From WHSW01 sp963767475 (GTDB taxonomy: Bacteria > Actinomycetota > Thermoleophilia > Solirubrobacterales > 70-9), in contig CAVYEI010000003.1 of assembly GCA_963767475.1 (NCBI GenBank), positions 124,001 to 188,000 of the forward strand: a stretch of 64,000 nt of DNA. Reading direction: 5' to 3'. Below the pieces are notes generated by a model. It did not search any database and was not told the origin of the DNA. It saw only the letters and a list, made by a program, of their open reading frames with translations. This document shows, one piece after another, positions 52,946-61,030 of the stretch. Each line of letters opens with the position of its first letter. Within the stretch, counting starts at the first letter, position 1. A program made the position numbers and the translations under genes.

Positions 52946-54184
52946 CTATGAAGGAGCGCCCGACTGAGCGGAGAGGGTTTCGTCGAGCCAGTCGAACACG
53001 CGCTGGTCGAGCAGCGGGCGGTTGCCCATCTCGCAGTGGTCGCCGGCACCCTCGGCCGCGGTGAAGCGCAGCAGTGTCTTAGGACAGCTCAAACCCTCGT
53101 AAATCCGTTCCGCGCTACCCGACAGCGGATCGTTCTCCGCGGCGGTGCAGAGCGTGGGGCACTGGATGCCGTCGAGCCGACCGTCCAACGTGAACGGAAC
53201 ATTGGACCGAATGAGCTCGCCGAACGAGTCGACCCCGTGCACCCAGAAGCCGCGCTGCTCGATTGTCCAGCGCATCGCCCGGTTGTTGTGGAAGGACTCG
53301 GCCAGCGGCGCCAGTGTCTCGTCGTCGATGTCCGGGAAGCGCTCGAGGACCGACTCGTCGATCCCTGCCGCGCGTAGACGGCCGATCCACCCCTCCCCGA
53401 TGCTGTAGAGGGCGGGGTCGGCGATGCACGCGGCGAGCCGCGGCTCGCCGGAGGCGGCCCTGAGCGCGAGGTGGCCGGCCAGGCTCCAGCCGGTCAGCGC
53501 GATGCGATCCGGATCGACGTCGTCGAAGTCGAGGGCGGCGTCCACGACCGGGCGGACCACCGACTCCCAGTCGGCGCGGAGTGGGACCTCCTGCTCGATC
53601 AGCACGGCTCCCTGGCCCGGGCCGTCGAACACCAGGCAGTGATACCCGCGGCGGAGCGCCGGCACGGCCTGCCCGAAGAACCCTTCGTACAGCGTCGAGT
53701 CGTACCCGCTGGTTGCGATCAGCAGCGGCCGTCGCTCGCCGGCCTCGGCGCGGAAGAGGTAGGCGGGCATGCGAGCGCCCTCAAACGGGATCTCGATCGC
53801 CTCGCCTGCCACATCGAGCAGGGCGGCGGCCTTGTCGAACGCGCTGCGCTGGGCCTCGAACGCCTCGCGCAGGCGCGGATCCACCGGAGCGCCGAAGAGC
53901 GGGTGGTACGCAATCGAGTTGTAGGCGGAAGCACGGAGGTACGCCTCGCGGGCGCTGACCCTGTGGCCACTCGCGGCCGAGTCGTCGCCGGCCTGAACCA
54001 GCCGGTCAGCCTGACCACGCCACGCTGCGAACCACGAATCGTCGTTGCCGTCCTCGATGAGCGCGCACGTGGCCTGTACCTCGCCGAGCGTCCCACCGCC
54101 GTAGGGAGCCATGCCCAGCGCGAGCCAGGAGGTGAACTCCTCGAACAGAGGATCGTCGAAGAAAAGCCCCACCGCGGCGACCAT
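52946..54184 (-). CDS. FrsA/DHPON-hydrolase-like alpha/beta hydrolase
   Basis: A 412-residue alpha/beta hydrolase with a long helical N-terminal cap (about 1-125: WFAAWRGQADRLVQAGDDSA, AREAYLRASAYNSIAYHPLF), as in 2,6-dihydropseudooxynicotine hydrolase and FrsA. The core has PLLIATSGYDSTLYEGFFGQ, LVFDGPGQGAVLIEQEVPLR, nucleophile elbow GWSLAGHLALRA, an acid near AAENDPLSG, and His in GAGDHCEMGNR. It probably acts on C-C or ester bonds of small molecules. The start lies 42 bp from the tRNA-Cys gene on the same strand. Confidence 0.82.
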   Translation of the reverse strand: MVAAVGLFFDDPLFEEFTSWLALGMAPYGGGTLGEVQATCALIEDGNDDSWFAAWRGQADRLVQAGDDSAASGHRVSAREAYLRASAYNSIAYHPLFGAPVDPRLREAFEAQRSAFDKAAALLDVAGEAIEIPFEGARMPAYLFRAEAGERRPLLIATSGYDSTLYEGFFGQAVPALRRGYHCLVFDGPGQGAVLIEQEVPLRADWESVVRPVVDAALDFDDVDPDRIALTGWSLAGHLALRAASGEPRLAACIADPALYSIGEGWIGRLRAAGIDESVLERFPDIDDETLAPLAESFHNNRAMRWTIEQRGFWVHGVDSFGELIRSNVPFTLDGRLDGIQCPTLCTAAENDPLSGSAERIYEGLSCPKTLLRFTAAEGAGDHCEMGNRPLLDQRVFDWLDETLSAQSGAPS

Positions 54185-54226
54185 ATCGAACCGGGGGGCC
54201 GCGTCTGTCCCGACGAGCTCGAGTCA

Positions 54227-54297
54227 AGGCGCCTGCCGGAATCGAACCGGCGTAAACGGCTTTGCAGGCCGCTGCGTAACCACTCCGCCAAGGCGCC
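54227..54297 (-). tRNA. tRNA-Cys (GCA)
   Basis: A 71-nt cloverleaf: acceptor GGCGCCT/AGGCGCC, anticodon stem GCGGC/GCCGT with loop CTGCAAA (anticodon GCA, U33 present), T-arm GCCGG-TTCGATT-CCGGC, discriminator U73 as is characteristic of tRNA-Cys. CCA is not encoded. Confidence 0.95.
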
Positions 54298-54346
54298 GCG
54301 CGGCCGCAAGCGTAGCGGGGCTCGGGGGACGCGTTAGGGTGCGGCG

Positions 54347-55180
54347 ATGGCGGTGACGGAGCTCAAGCGCGAGGGTCCGATCGCCTTTCGCGACGCCGTT
54401 CCCGAGGGTCCGGAGACGGGGTCACCGGTGGTCTGCGTGCACGGGTTTCCGGAAAGCTCGCGGATGTGGGTGCGGCTGATCGAAGCCCTGGCTGCCGCCG
54501 GACGGCGAGGGCTCGCCCCCGACCTCTACGGGTTCGGCGACTCGACCGAGTTCGGCCCGGCGACGTTCGAGAACAGCCTCGAGCGCTTCGGCGACTGGAT
54601 CGAGGCGCTGGGGCTCGATTCGATCGCGCTCGTCGTCCACGACTGGGGCGGGTTCGTCGGCCTCGCCTGGGCCTGCGAGCACCCGGACCGGGTCGACGCC
54701 CTGGTGATCAGCGACACCGGCTTCTTCGCCGACGGCAAGTGGCACGGAATGGCGAAGGCGCTGCGCTCCGAGCAGGGCGAGGAGCTGATCGGCGGGCTCG
54801 ATCGCGAAGCCTTCGCCGGCCTGCTCAACTCGACCGGCGAGATCTTCAGCCAAGCCGACCTCGACGCCTACTGGGCCCCGTTTGCCGAAGAGGCCGGCGG
54901 CCGTGGCCAGCGGGCGACGCTCGAGTTCTATCGCTCGATGGACATGGAGAAGCTCGCCCCCTGGCAGGGGAAGCTGGCCGAGGTGGGAGCCCCGACGCTG
55001 ATCCTCTGGGGCGCGGAGGACCCGTTTGCACCGCTCGCCGGCGCGCAGCGCTTCGAGCGCGAGATCCCGGGCTCTCGGCTGGTCGCGATCGAAGGCGGCG
55101 GTCACTTCGTCTTCGACCAGCACCCGGACCGATGCGTCGAGGAGGCGGTCGGCTTCCTCAGCGAGAGGCCAGCCGGCTGA
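54347..55180 (+). CDS. Haloalkane dehalogenase / epoxide hydrolase-like alpha/beta hydrolase
   Basis: A 277-residue enzyme. HGFPESSRMW carries the oxyanion segment, VVHDWGGFVG the Asp nucleophile (Asp99), LILWGAEDPFAPL the acid, and EGGGHFVFDQHP the catalytic His. An Asp nucleophile with a WGG elbow defines the dehalogenase/epoxide-hydrolase branch. A helical cap sits between about 130 and 195. Without the halide-binding Trp/Asn pair being certain, the two activities cannot be separated. Its 3' end overlaps the convergent glycosidase gene by 23 bp. Confidence 0.84.
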   Translation: MAVTELKREGPIAFRDAVPEGPETGSPVVCVHGFPESSRMWVRLIEALAAAGRRGLAPDLYGFGDSTEFGPATFENSLERFGDWIEALGLDSIALVVHDWGGFVGLAWACEHPDRVDALVISDTGFFADGKWHGMAKALRSEQGEELIGGLDREAFAGLLNSTGEIFSQADLDAYWAPFAEEAGGRGQRATLEFYRSMDMEKLAPWQGKLAEVGAPTLILWGAEDPFAPLAGAQRFEREIPGSRLVAIEGGGHFVFDQHPDRCVEEAVGFLSERPAG

Positions 55181-56471
55181 ACTCGTCCCAGGCGGGCTTT
55201 GCCGAGCCGTCGATTGCCCGCAGCCCCGCGTAGCCGCACCAGTCGCAGATCGACTCGCCGCCGGCCTTGTCGCGCCATGAGTACCAGAACAGGCCGCGCA
55301 GGTTGAGGCGGGCGCGCTTTTGCTCGAACTTCGTCAGCGTCTTGGCGAGCAGCGTGGCCTGCCCCTCGAGACCCTTGACGTAGGGGTTGGTGCTCGGCCC
55401 GTCGGTGGCCCAGCCGAGCTCGCTGATCCAGATCCCGGCCTTGCGGTCGCCCGAGCTGATCACCACCCTGCGCGCGGCCTCGAGCTGGGCGAGCGAGGCC
55501 GCCGTATCGACGCCGTAGGGATGGATTGCGATCGAGTCGAAGCTGCGCTCGATCCCCTTGACCCGATAGAGCTCCTTCAGGTAGGGCTCGATCGGCAGCA
55601 CCGACTTCGCCGATTCGGGGCCCCAGACCCCGCCGAGGACCACGTCTGCCTTCGGGTCAGCCTTCTTGATCGCGGCGCCCGCGCCCTTGACCAGCAGCGC
55701 GTAGTCGGCGATGTTGACCTTCGGCGCGTAGTACTTGGGCGAGTTCTGCTCGTTCCAGAGTTGCCAGGCGCGAAGCGGGTGGGCGGTGGTGCAACCACAG
55801 GGCGCCTGGTCGGGCGGCGGCACCGGACTCGGCGGCGGTGGCGGCGGCGCCGGGGGCGGCGGCGGAGGTGGCGGCGTGCAGCCCGGAAGCGAGATCGGAA
55901 CGCAGGGCACCAGGCCGCGGGGCGACTCCCGCAGGCGCGGTGACTGGAGCCCGGCGAGCACCCTCGGTGCCCTCAGCTTCGCCCCCGGCGCCTTCCAGAA
56001 GTCGCCACCCGGGCCGTAGCGCTCAACCGCCGCCTTGGCGAAGGCGGCGAACGCTCGCCTGGTCGCGTTAGAGCCCGGCGGGTAGGTGGTGCAGTCGCGG
56101 GCCCCGCAGCGCTTGCGGTGGTCGAGCCTCGACGCCCAGGCGGGGGTCCCGTAGATGAAGAAGAAGGGCTCGATGCCGTGGTTGGTGGTCTCGCGGACGA
56201 CGGCGTCGGTGCCGCTCCAGTCATAGCGCCCGCGCTTTTGCTCGACGCTCGCCCAATGGAGGACGAGGCGGATCCGCTCCACTCCCCCACTCGCCATCAG
56301 GTCGAGCTCGCCGCCCGAGGGGACGGCGCCGTCCTGCGGCACCACCCCATAGCTGAGCTGCCCGGCGCGCGCGCTCGCCGTCAGCGCCAGCAGCACCGCC
56401 ACCGCCGCTGCCGTCGCCAGCCCCGCGGATCGGCGTCGGTTGCCTACCGATCGGGAGCAGCACCACCCCAT
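55158..56471 (-). CDS. Secreted TIM-barrel glycosidase-like protein (GH5/GH39-type clan A) with polyproline insertion
   Basis: A 437-residue exported protein. Signal region LATAAAVAVLLALTASARAG. Barrel strands: VERIRLVLHWASVEQKRGRY, IEPFFFIYGTPAWASR, LRAWQLWNEQNSPKYYAPKV (acid/base Glu in WNEQN), IAIHPYGVDTAAS and GIWISELGWATDGPS (nucleophile Glu). Between strands 3 and 4, at about 190-235, a low-complexity insert rich in Pro (PPPPPPPPAPPPPPP) separates the early barrel from the catalytic half. Its place before strand 4 means it loops out near the active-site face. The end is normal (DEFSRLASR). Substrate unknown. Confidence 0.75.
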   Translation of the reverse strand: MGWCCSRSVGNRRRSAGLATAAAVAVLLALTASARAGQLSYGVVPQDGAVPSGGELDLMASGGVERIRLVLHWASVEQKRGRYDWSGTDAVVRETTNHGIEPFFFIYGTPAWASRLDHRKRCGARDCTTYPPGSNATRRAFAAFAKAAVERYGPGGDFWKAPGAKLRAPRVLAGLQSPRLRESPRGLVPCVPISLPGCTPPPPPPPPAPPPPPPSPVPPPDQAPCGCTTAHPLRAWQLWNEQNSPKYYAPKVNIADYALLVKGAGAAIKKADPKADVVLGGVWGPESAKSVLPIEPYLKELYRVKGIERSFDSIAIHPYGVDTAASLAQLEAARRVVISSGDRKAGIWISELGWATDGPSTNPYVKGLEGQATLLAKTLTKFEQKRARLNLRGLFWYSWRDKAGGESICDWCGYAGLRAIDGSAKPAWDEFSRLASR

Positions 56472-56505
56472 GCGCCAATGGTACGCCCGCGAAGACCAGG
56501 CGAGC

Positions 56506-57168
56506 TTACGAGTCCGGCTGCGGCACGATCCGGATGTACGGTCGCGGCGATTCCCAGCCGTCCGGATACTTCTCCTTGGCCTCGTCGTCGGAGACCGAGC
56601 CGGCGATGATCACGTCGTCGCCCTGCTGCCAGTTGACCGGCGTCGCCACCTTGTGCTTGGCGGTCAGCTGCAGCGAGTCGATCACCCGCAGGACCTCGTC
56701 GAAGTTGCGGCCCGTGGTCATCGGATAGATCAGGATCAGCTTGACCTTCTTGTCGGGACCGATGACGAAGACGTTGCGGACCGTCTGGTTGTCGGCGGGG
56801 GTGCGGTCGGCCGGATCGCCCTCGACCTCGGCCGGCAGCATGTCGTAGAGCTTCGAGACCTTGTAGTCGGAGTCGGCGATGATCGGGTAGTTGGGCGCTG
56901 TGCCCTGGGTCTCCTCAATGTCCTTGGCCCACTCCTCGTGCTTGCCGGTCGGATCGACGGAGAGGCCAACGATCTTCACATCGCGGCGGTCGAACTCGGG
57001 CTTCGCCGAGGCCATGTAGCCGAGCTCTGTCGTGCACACCGGCGTGAAGTCCTTTGGGTGCGAGAAAAGCACGGCCCAGGAATCACCAACCCAGTCGTGG
57101 AAGTGGATCGTGCCTTCCGTTGTCTCCGCCTCGAAATCGGGTGCCGTATCGCCAATCTGCAACGCCAT
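56506..57168 (-). CDS. 1-Cys peroxiredoxin (Prx6 group)
   Basis: A 220-residue thiol peroxidase. The peroxidatic site is DFTPVCTTELG (Cys45), followed by KIVGLSVDPTGKHEEWAKDI and the Prx6-type C-terminal half (VFVIGPDKKVKLILIYPMTT, GRNFDEVLRVIDSLQLT, WQQGDDVIIAGSVSD). There is no second Cys, so it is a true 1-Cys enzyme that needs an external reductant. It is a cytoplasmic enzyme of peroxide defence. No OxyR-type site is evident in the 144-bp gap to the divergent gene, which holds the shared element described at 57265-57288. Confidence 0.93.
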   Translation of the reverse strand: MALQIGDTAPDFEAETTEGTIHFHDWVGDSWAVLFSHPKDFTPVCTTELGYMASAKPEFDRRDVKIVGLSVDPTGKHEEWAKDIEETQGTAPNYPIIADSDYKVSKLYDMLPAEVEGDPADRTPADNQTVRNVFVIGPDKKVKLILIYPMTTGRNFDEVLRVIDSLQLTAKHKVATPVNWQQGDDVIIAGSVSDDEAKEKYPDGWESPRPYIRIVPQPDS

Positions 57169-57264
57169 TTGAGTTCTCCTCGTTGATCCGGTTGATCTCT
57201 GTGTGCCAGCTTACGAGGTCGCCCGCGGCCGCCCGTTCACGGTCACATCCGTTCCTCGCATTTC

Positions 57265-57288
57265 GTCATAGCAGTGACGGCCCAAATC
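57265..57288 (+). promoter_or_regulatory. Upstream element shared with 44875-44899
   Basis: GTCATAGCAGTGACGGCCCAAATC, 24 nt before the ATG at 57313, matches the element ahead of the VOC-protein gene in about 21 of 24 positions. GTCA and TGAC form inverted arms. Confidence 0.4.
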
Positions 57289-57312
57289 CAGGCGATCTGA
57301 CGAGGAGACCCG

Positions 57313-57612
57313 ATGAACACCACGCAAAACACCGAATCAGCCGCACTGACGACGACGACCGGGACCGCCGGTGTCGTCGCCGCCACTGGCGTGCTCACGT
57401 TCGCGCTCTTTCCGCTCGCCCTCCCGATCCTGATCTTGACCGGGGTGTTCGTGGCGCCACTGCTCCTGATCGGGGTCGCGGTCGCGCTGCCCGTCGTCCT
57501 GGTGGCGGCGATCATCATCGCGATCCGAGCGATCGCACGCCGGCCTCGGCGTAGCGCGATCGCGCGGGCGGCCGAGAGCCGGACGCGCATAACAACGGCA
57601 TCAACTGGGTAA
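57313..57612 (+). CDS. Small hydrophobic membrane protein
   Basis: A 99-residue protein of unknown function. A Thr-rich N-terminus (NTTQNTESAALTTTTGTAG) precedes two long adjoining membrane segments (VLTFALFPLALPILILTGVF and LLLIGVAVALPVVLVAAIII), then a basic tail (RAIARRPRRSAIARAAESR). GAGGAG 8 bp before the ATG is a strong Shine-Dalgarno, so it is very likely translated. A positively charged tail would stay in the cytoplasm. Confidence 0.65.
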   Translation: MNTTQNTESAALTTTTGTAGVVAATGVLTFALFPLALPILILTGVFVAPLLLIGVAVALPVVLVAAIIIAIRAIARRPRRSAIARAAESRTRITTASTG

Positions 57613-57673
57613 CGGCGGAGCGGGCGGAGTACTCCCCGCCGGTCAATACGGGGGACAGGGAGAGGAGACAGCA

Positions 57674-59323
57674 ATGCAGTTCAAGTACTTGCTGGCCGCG
57701 GCCGCGCTGCTCGTCGCGATGGCGTGCACGTCGGTGGCCCATGCGGGCGGCGACGTCAACACATCGGGCCTGCGGCATGCCGTGAAGGCCGACAACGTGT
57801 TCGAGCACCAGGCCGACCTGGAGGCGATCGCGGACGCCAACGGAGGCAATCGCCACACCGAGACCGCGGGCTACCAGGCGTCGGTCGACTTCGTCATCGA
57901 CAAGCTCGAGTCCTACGGCTACAACCCGCAGGTCACCGAGTTCAATCTGCCGGAATGGGTCGAGAACAGCACTCCTGTCCTCGCCCGCACCGACCTCGAC
58001 CCCGACACGGTCTACGTGCCCGGGACTGAGGCCGACGATGACAGCCCCGATGTGGACTTCATCACCTTCGAGCTCTCACCCTCGGCAGAGCTCACCGACG
58101 TCGCCGTGGTGCCCACGAACGACATCCAGATCCCGAGCACGGGTGGAAGCACGAGCGGCTGTGAGCCGGAGGACTTCCCGGCGGCGGTCGTCGATGCGGT
58201 GGCGCTGATCCAGCGCGGTACCTGCGCCTTCGTCGACAAGCTCGCCAACGCCCAGGACGCCGGTGCCGCCGGCGTGATCCTGTTCAACGAGGGCGACACC
58301 CCGGAGCGCATGAACGCGCTCTTCCGTGGAGGCCCCGCGGATCTCGAGATCCCCGCCGTTCACTCGAGCTTCGAGGTCGGCGCCGAGCTCTACCAGGCCT
58401 ACCTGGCGGGCGAGAACCCGACCGTGAGCATGACCATCGACGCGACGATCAACGATCGCTTCTTCCCCCAGGTGCTGGCGGAGACGCGCGGCGACCGCAA
58501 CCGGGTGGTCGTCGTCGGCGCGCACCTCGACTCGGTCCCGGCGGGGCCCGGCATCAACGACGACGGTTCCGGCACCATGGCTGAACTCGAGATCGCGAAG
58601 CAGCTCGCTCGCAAGAAGTTCGAGCCACGCCAGCGAATTCGCTTTATGTGGTTCGGCGGCGAGGAGGACGGGCTGATCGGCTCCACGTACTACGCGGAGC
58701 ACCTGCCGCCTACCGAGGTCAGGAAGATCATGGTGATGCTGGACTTCGACATGATCTCGTCGCCGAACTTCGCGCGGCTGATCTACGACGGGGACGGCTC
58801 CGAGCCGGGCAACCCGGCCGGCCCGCCCGGTTCCGGGGAGGTCGAGCGGGTGTTCGCCGATTACTGGACCTCACAGGGTCTGCAGTCGGAGCGAATCCCG
58901 TTCGACGGGCGCTCGGACTACGTCGGCTTCACCGACCTCGGGATTCCCGCCGGCGGCATCTTCGCCGGCGCCGAGGCACCGAAGACGCTCGAGCAGGAGA
59001 TGATGTATGGCGGCGCGACGGGCGAGCAGCTCGACCCGTGCTACCACGATTTCTGCGATCGGCTCTCGAGCATCCTCGACGCTCCTCCGCCGGAGGTGCT
59101 GGCGGATCCGCTCAGCGCCGCGAAGATGGAGGGTGGCGGTGAGCGCTCGATGCGGCAGTTCCTGCCGGCGATGACGCATGCCATCTGGCATTTCGCCAAG
59201 GGCAAGAACCCGCTGCCGCCCCGCGCGATGACGGCGCGGAAGACGCGCAAGCTGCAGGCGCGAATGACGCGGCGCAGCGCGGAGTTCCCGTACCGCGGTC
59301 ACGAGCTGGCGCGTCCGCGCTGA
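57674..59323 (+). CDS. Secreted M28 metallopeptidase with PA domain
   Basis: A 549-residue exported aminopeptidase-type enzyme. Signal peptide MQFKYLLAAAALLVAMACTS, with a possible lipobox-like Cys. A PA insert (VALIQRGTCAFVDKLANAQD, AGAAGVILFNEGDT) sits at about 140-250. The M28 core is VVVVGAHLDSVPAGPGINDD (first zinc His, bridging Asp), GSGTMAELEIAKQL, FMWFGGEEDGLIGS (catalytic Glu-Glu), MLDFDMISSPN (zinc Asp) and CYHDFCDRL (last zinc His). The order matches Streptomyces-type secreted aminopeptidases. GGAGAGGAGA upstream supports the start. Confidence 0.92.
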   Translation: MQFKYLLAAAALLVAMACTSVAHAGGDVNTSGLRHAVKADNVFEHQADLEAIADANGGNRHTETAGYQASVDFVIDKLESYGYNPQVTEFNLPEWVENSTPVLARTDLDPDTVYVPGTEADDDSPDVDFITFELSPSAELTDVAVVPTNDIQIPSTGGSTSGCEPEDFPAAVVDAVALIQRGTCAFVDKLANAQDAGAAGVILFNEGDTPERMNALFRGGPADLEIPAVHSSFEVGAELYQAYLAGENPTVSMTIDATINDRFFPQVLAETRGDRNRVVVVGAHLDSVPAGPGINDDGSGTMAELEIAKQLARKKFEPRQRIRFMWFGGEEDGLIGSTYYAEHLPPTEVRKIMVMLDFDMISSPNFARLIYDGDGSEPGNPAGPPGSGEVERVFADYWTSQGLQSERIPFDGRSDYVGFTDLGIPAGGIFAGAEAPKTLEQEMMYGGATGEQLDPCYHDFCDRLSSILDAPPPEVLADPLSAAKMEGGGERSMRQFLPAMTHAIWHFAKGKNPLPPRAMTARKTRKLQARMTRRSAEFPYRGHELARPR

Positions 59324-59349
59324 TTCGCGAGCGGCGATCGCTGTAGGTA

Positions 59350-59375
59350 GAGGGGCGGCCCACGGGCCGCCCCTC
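59350..59375. terminator. Bidirectional terminator-like hairpin
   Basis: GAGGGGCGGCCC and GGGCCGCCCCTC form a perfect 12-bp stem with a 2-nt loop between the convergent ends of the peptidase and sulfatase genes. There is no U-tract, as is often seen for actinobacterial hairpin terminators. Confidence 0.65.
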
Positions 59376-59390
59376 GCCGTTCAAGGCGGG

Positions 59391-61019
59391 TCAGCTCAGC
59401 GGCTGTAGCCGCGTCTCTTCGACCCGGGCGAGCTTGCGCCGCAGGCGCCGGTACTGGCGCTCCTGCTCGGCGGTGCGGTTGTAGTCCTTATAGGCGAGGT
59501 TGGTGCGCTCCAGCGGATCGGTCTTCAGGTCGTACATCTCCCACTGGTCGGGCACGCGGCTGCCGGCGGTGACGTCGTAGTAGCGGGCGAGCTTGTAGCG
59601 GTGCTCGCGGATGCTGGCGATGTGGTTCGGCGGCTTCGGATACGGAGGGCTTGCCTGGCCGGACTGGTAGTCGTCGTAGGTGAACACCGTGTAGGTCTGC
59701 GGCGGGTCCTTCGGCGCGCGCTTGAGGATCTGGTCCGAGTAGTCGACGCCCGCCCAGTTGGTGCGAGCGGCCGAGGGCGCCTCGACCAGGCTGGCGAGCG
59801 TCGGCAGGAAGTCGACGTGTGAGACCAGCGACTGGTTCTTCTCGGCCTTCGGGAACAGCCGAGGGTTCGAGTACACCAGCGGGACCCGGATCGACTCCTC
59901 GTAGAAGTTGAAGTTCTTCTGGCGCATGCCGCCGTGGGCGGTGCCCATCTCGCCGTGGTCGGCGGTCGCGATCACGAGCGTGTTCTCGAGCAGGCCACTG
60001 GTCGCTAGCGTCTCGAGGATCTTCACCAGGTAGGCGTCCGAGGCTCTCATCAGGTTGCCGTAGAAGTTGAGGTAGTTGCGCTTCATCCGGCTCGTGGGCA
60101 GCGGGCCCGAGAGGTTGAAGATCTTCAGGAACTGCTCCTGCACGGTCGGCTTCGTCGACAGGTCCTCGCCGGCGGTCGCCGGGGGCTCGATCTCGCCCTG
60201 CAGCCAGGAGCTGTCGTAGCCCGCGGTCTCGTAGGTCTTCGGATAGAAGAGGACGTCGTGGGGGTTGACCAGCGAGGCGACCATGAAGAACGGCTGCTGC
60301 TGGGCAGCGACCGAGCTCAGGTACTGGATGATGCCTTCGTCGCCTGACTCGCCCGTGCCCAGGGAGTTCATGAAGCGGCCGTCGTTGTTGGTGATCCCTC
60401 CCCCCTCCTCGGAGACATCCTGGTTGGCGCCCGCGTCCTGTGGGTTCCAGCGGGTGAAGCCGTACTGGTTGACGTCCTCGGTGACGTAGGTGGTGCCGTT
60501 GGCCGGCTTCACGCAGTGAAACTTGCCCTTGTAGACGGGCGTGTAGCCGGCGGCGGCGACCACGGTCGCCGGGTTCTTGAAGGTGGTGTCGAGCGGGACC
60601 TGATCCGGGTAGGCCGCGCCGTTCATGTCGGTCTCGAGCGTGTACTTGACCCCGTGCTGGGCGGGGAAGTAGCCGCTCATGAAGGTCGAGCGAGCCGGCG
60701 AGCACATGCAGGCGTTGGTGAACGCGTTCTCGAACGTGACCCCGTGCTTCTGGAGCTGCGTCAGGCCGGGCATGTTGCGCTTCGACCACCCGGGCGGGAA
60801 GTGCTGAATCGCGCGCTGCTGGTCGGTCATGAAGACGAGCACGTTCATGCCGGCGACCTTGCGCGCCTGGGGGCGACGGCTGGACTTCGATCGCGTTCCG
60901 GCCGCAGCCGCGGCGGCGCTGCCGCCGAGCAGTAGCGCGGGAGTGGCGGCGGCGGCGCTCTTCAGCAGCTCGCCGCGGGTGATCCCGTCCTTCTCCTCGT
61001 CGCCGTCGGACCTCTTCAT
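59391..61019 (-). CDS. Secreted arylsulfatase-family enzyme with formylglycine motif
   Basis: A 542-residue sulfatase. The N-terminus has a Tat-like export signal with only one arginine (ITRGELLKSAAAATPALLLG). The metal site starts NVLVFMTDQQRAIQHFP, and CMCSPARSTFMSGYFP holds the C-x-P-x-R signature whose Cys becomes formylglycine. Later VIATADHGEMGTAHGGMRQK and EESIRVPLVYSNP are typical. It would remove sulfate from small esters or polysaccharides outside the cell. ATG 61019 follows AAAGGAAG; the earlier ATG at 61034 overlaps the stop of the upstream propeller gene. An active enzyme needs a formylglycine-generating or anSME enzyme. Confidence 0.88.
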   Translation of the reverse strand: MKRSDGDEEKDGITRGELLKSAAAATPALLLGGSAAAAAAGTRSKSSRRPQARKVAGMNVLVFMTDQQRAIQHFPPGWSKRNMPGLTQLQKHGVTFENAFTNACMCSPARSTFMSGYFPAQHGVKYTLETDMNGAAYPDQVPLDTTFKNPATVVAAAGYTPVYKGKFHCVKPANGTTYVTEDVNQYGFTRWNPQDAGANQDVSEEGGGITNNDGRFMNSLGTGESGDEGIIQYLSSVAAQQQPFFMVASLVNPHDVLFYPKTYETAGYDSSWLQGEIEPPATAGEDLSTKPTVQEQFLKIFNLSGPLPTSRMKRNYLNFYGNLMRASDAYLVKILETLATSGLLENTLVIATADHGEMGTAHGGMRQKNFNFYEESIRVPLVYSNPRLFPKAEKNQSLVSHVDFLPTLASLVEAPSAARTNWAGVDYSDQILKRAPKDPPQTYTVFTYDDYQSGQASPPYPKPPNHIASIREHRYKLARYYDVTAGSRVPDQWEMYDLKTDPLERTNLAYKDYNRTAEQERQYRRLRRKLARVEETRLQPLS

Positions 61020-61030
61020 CCCGCTTCCTT

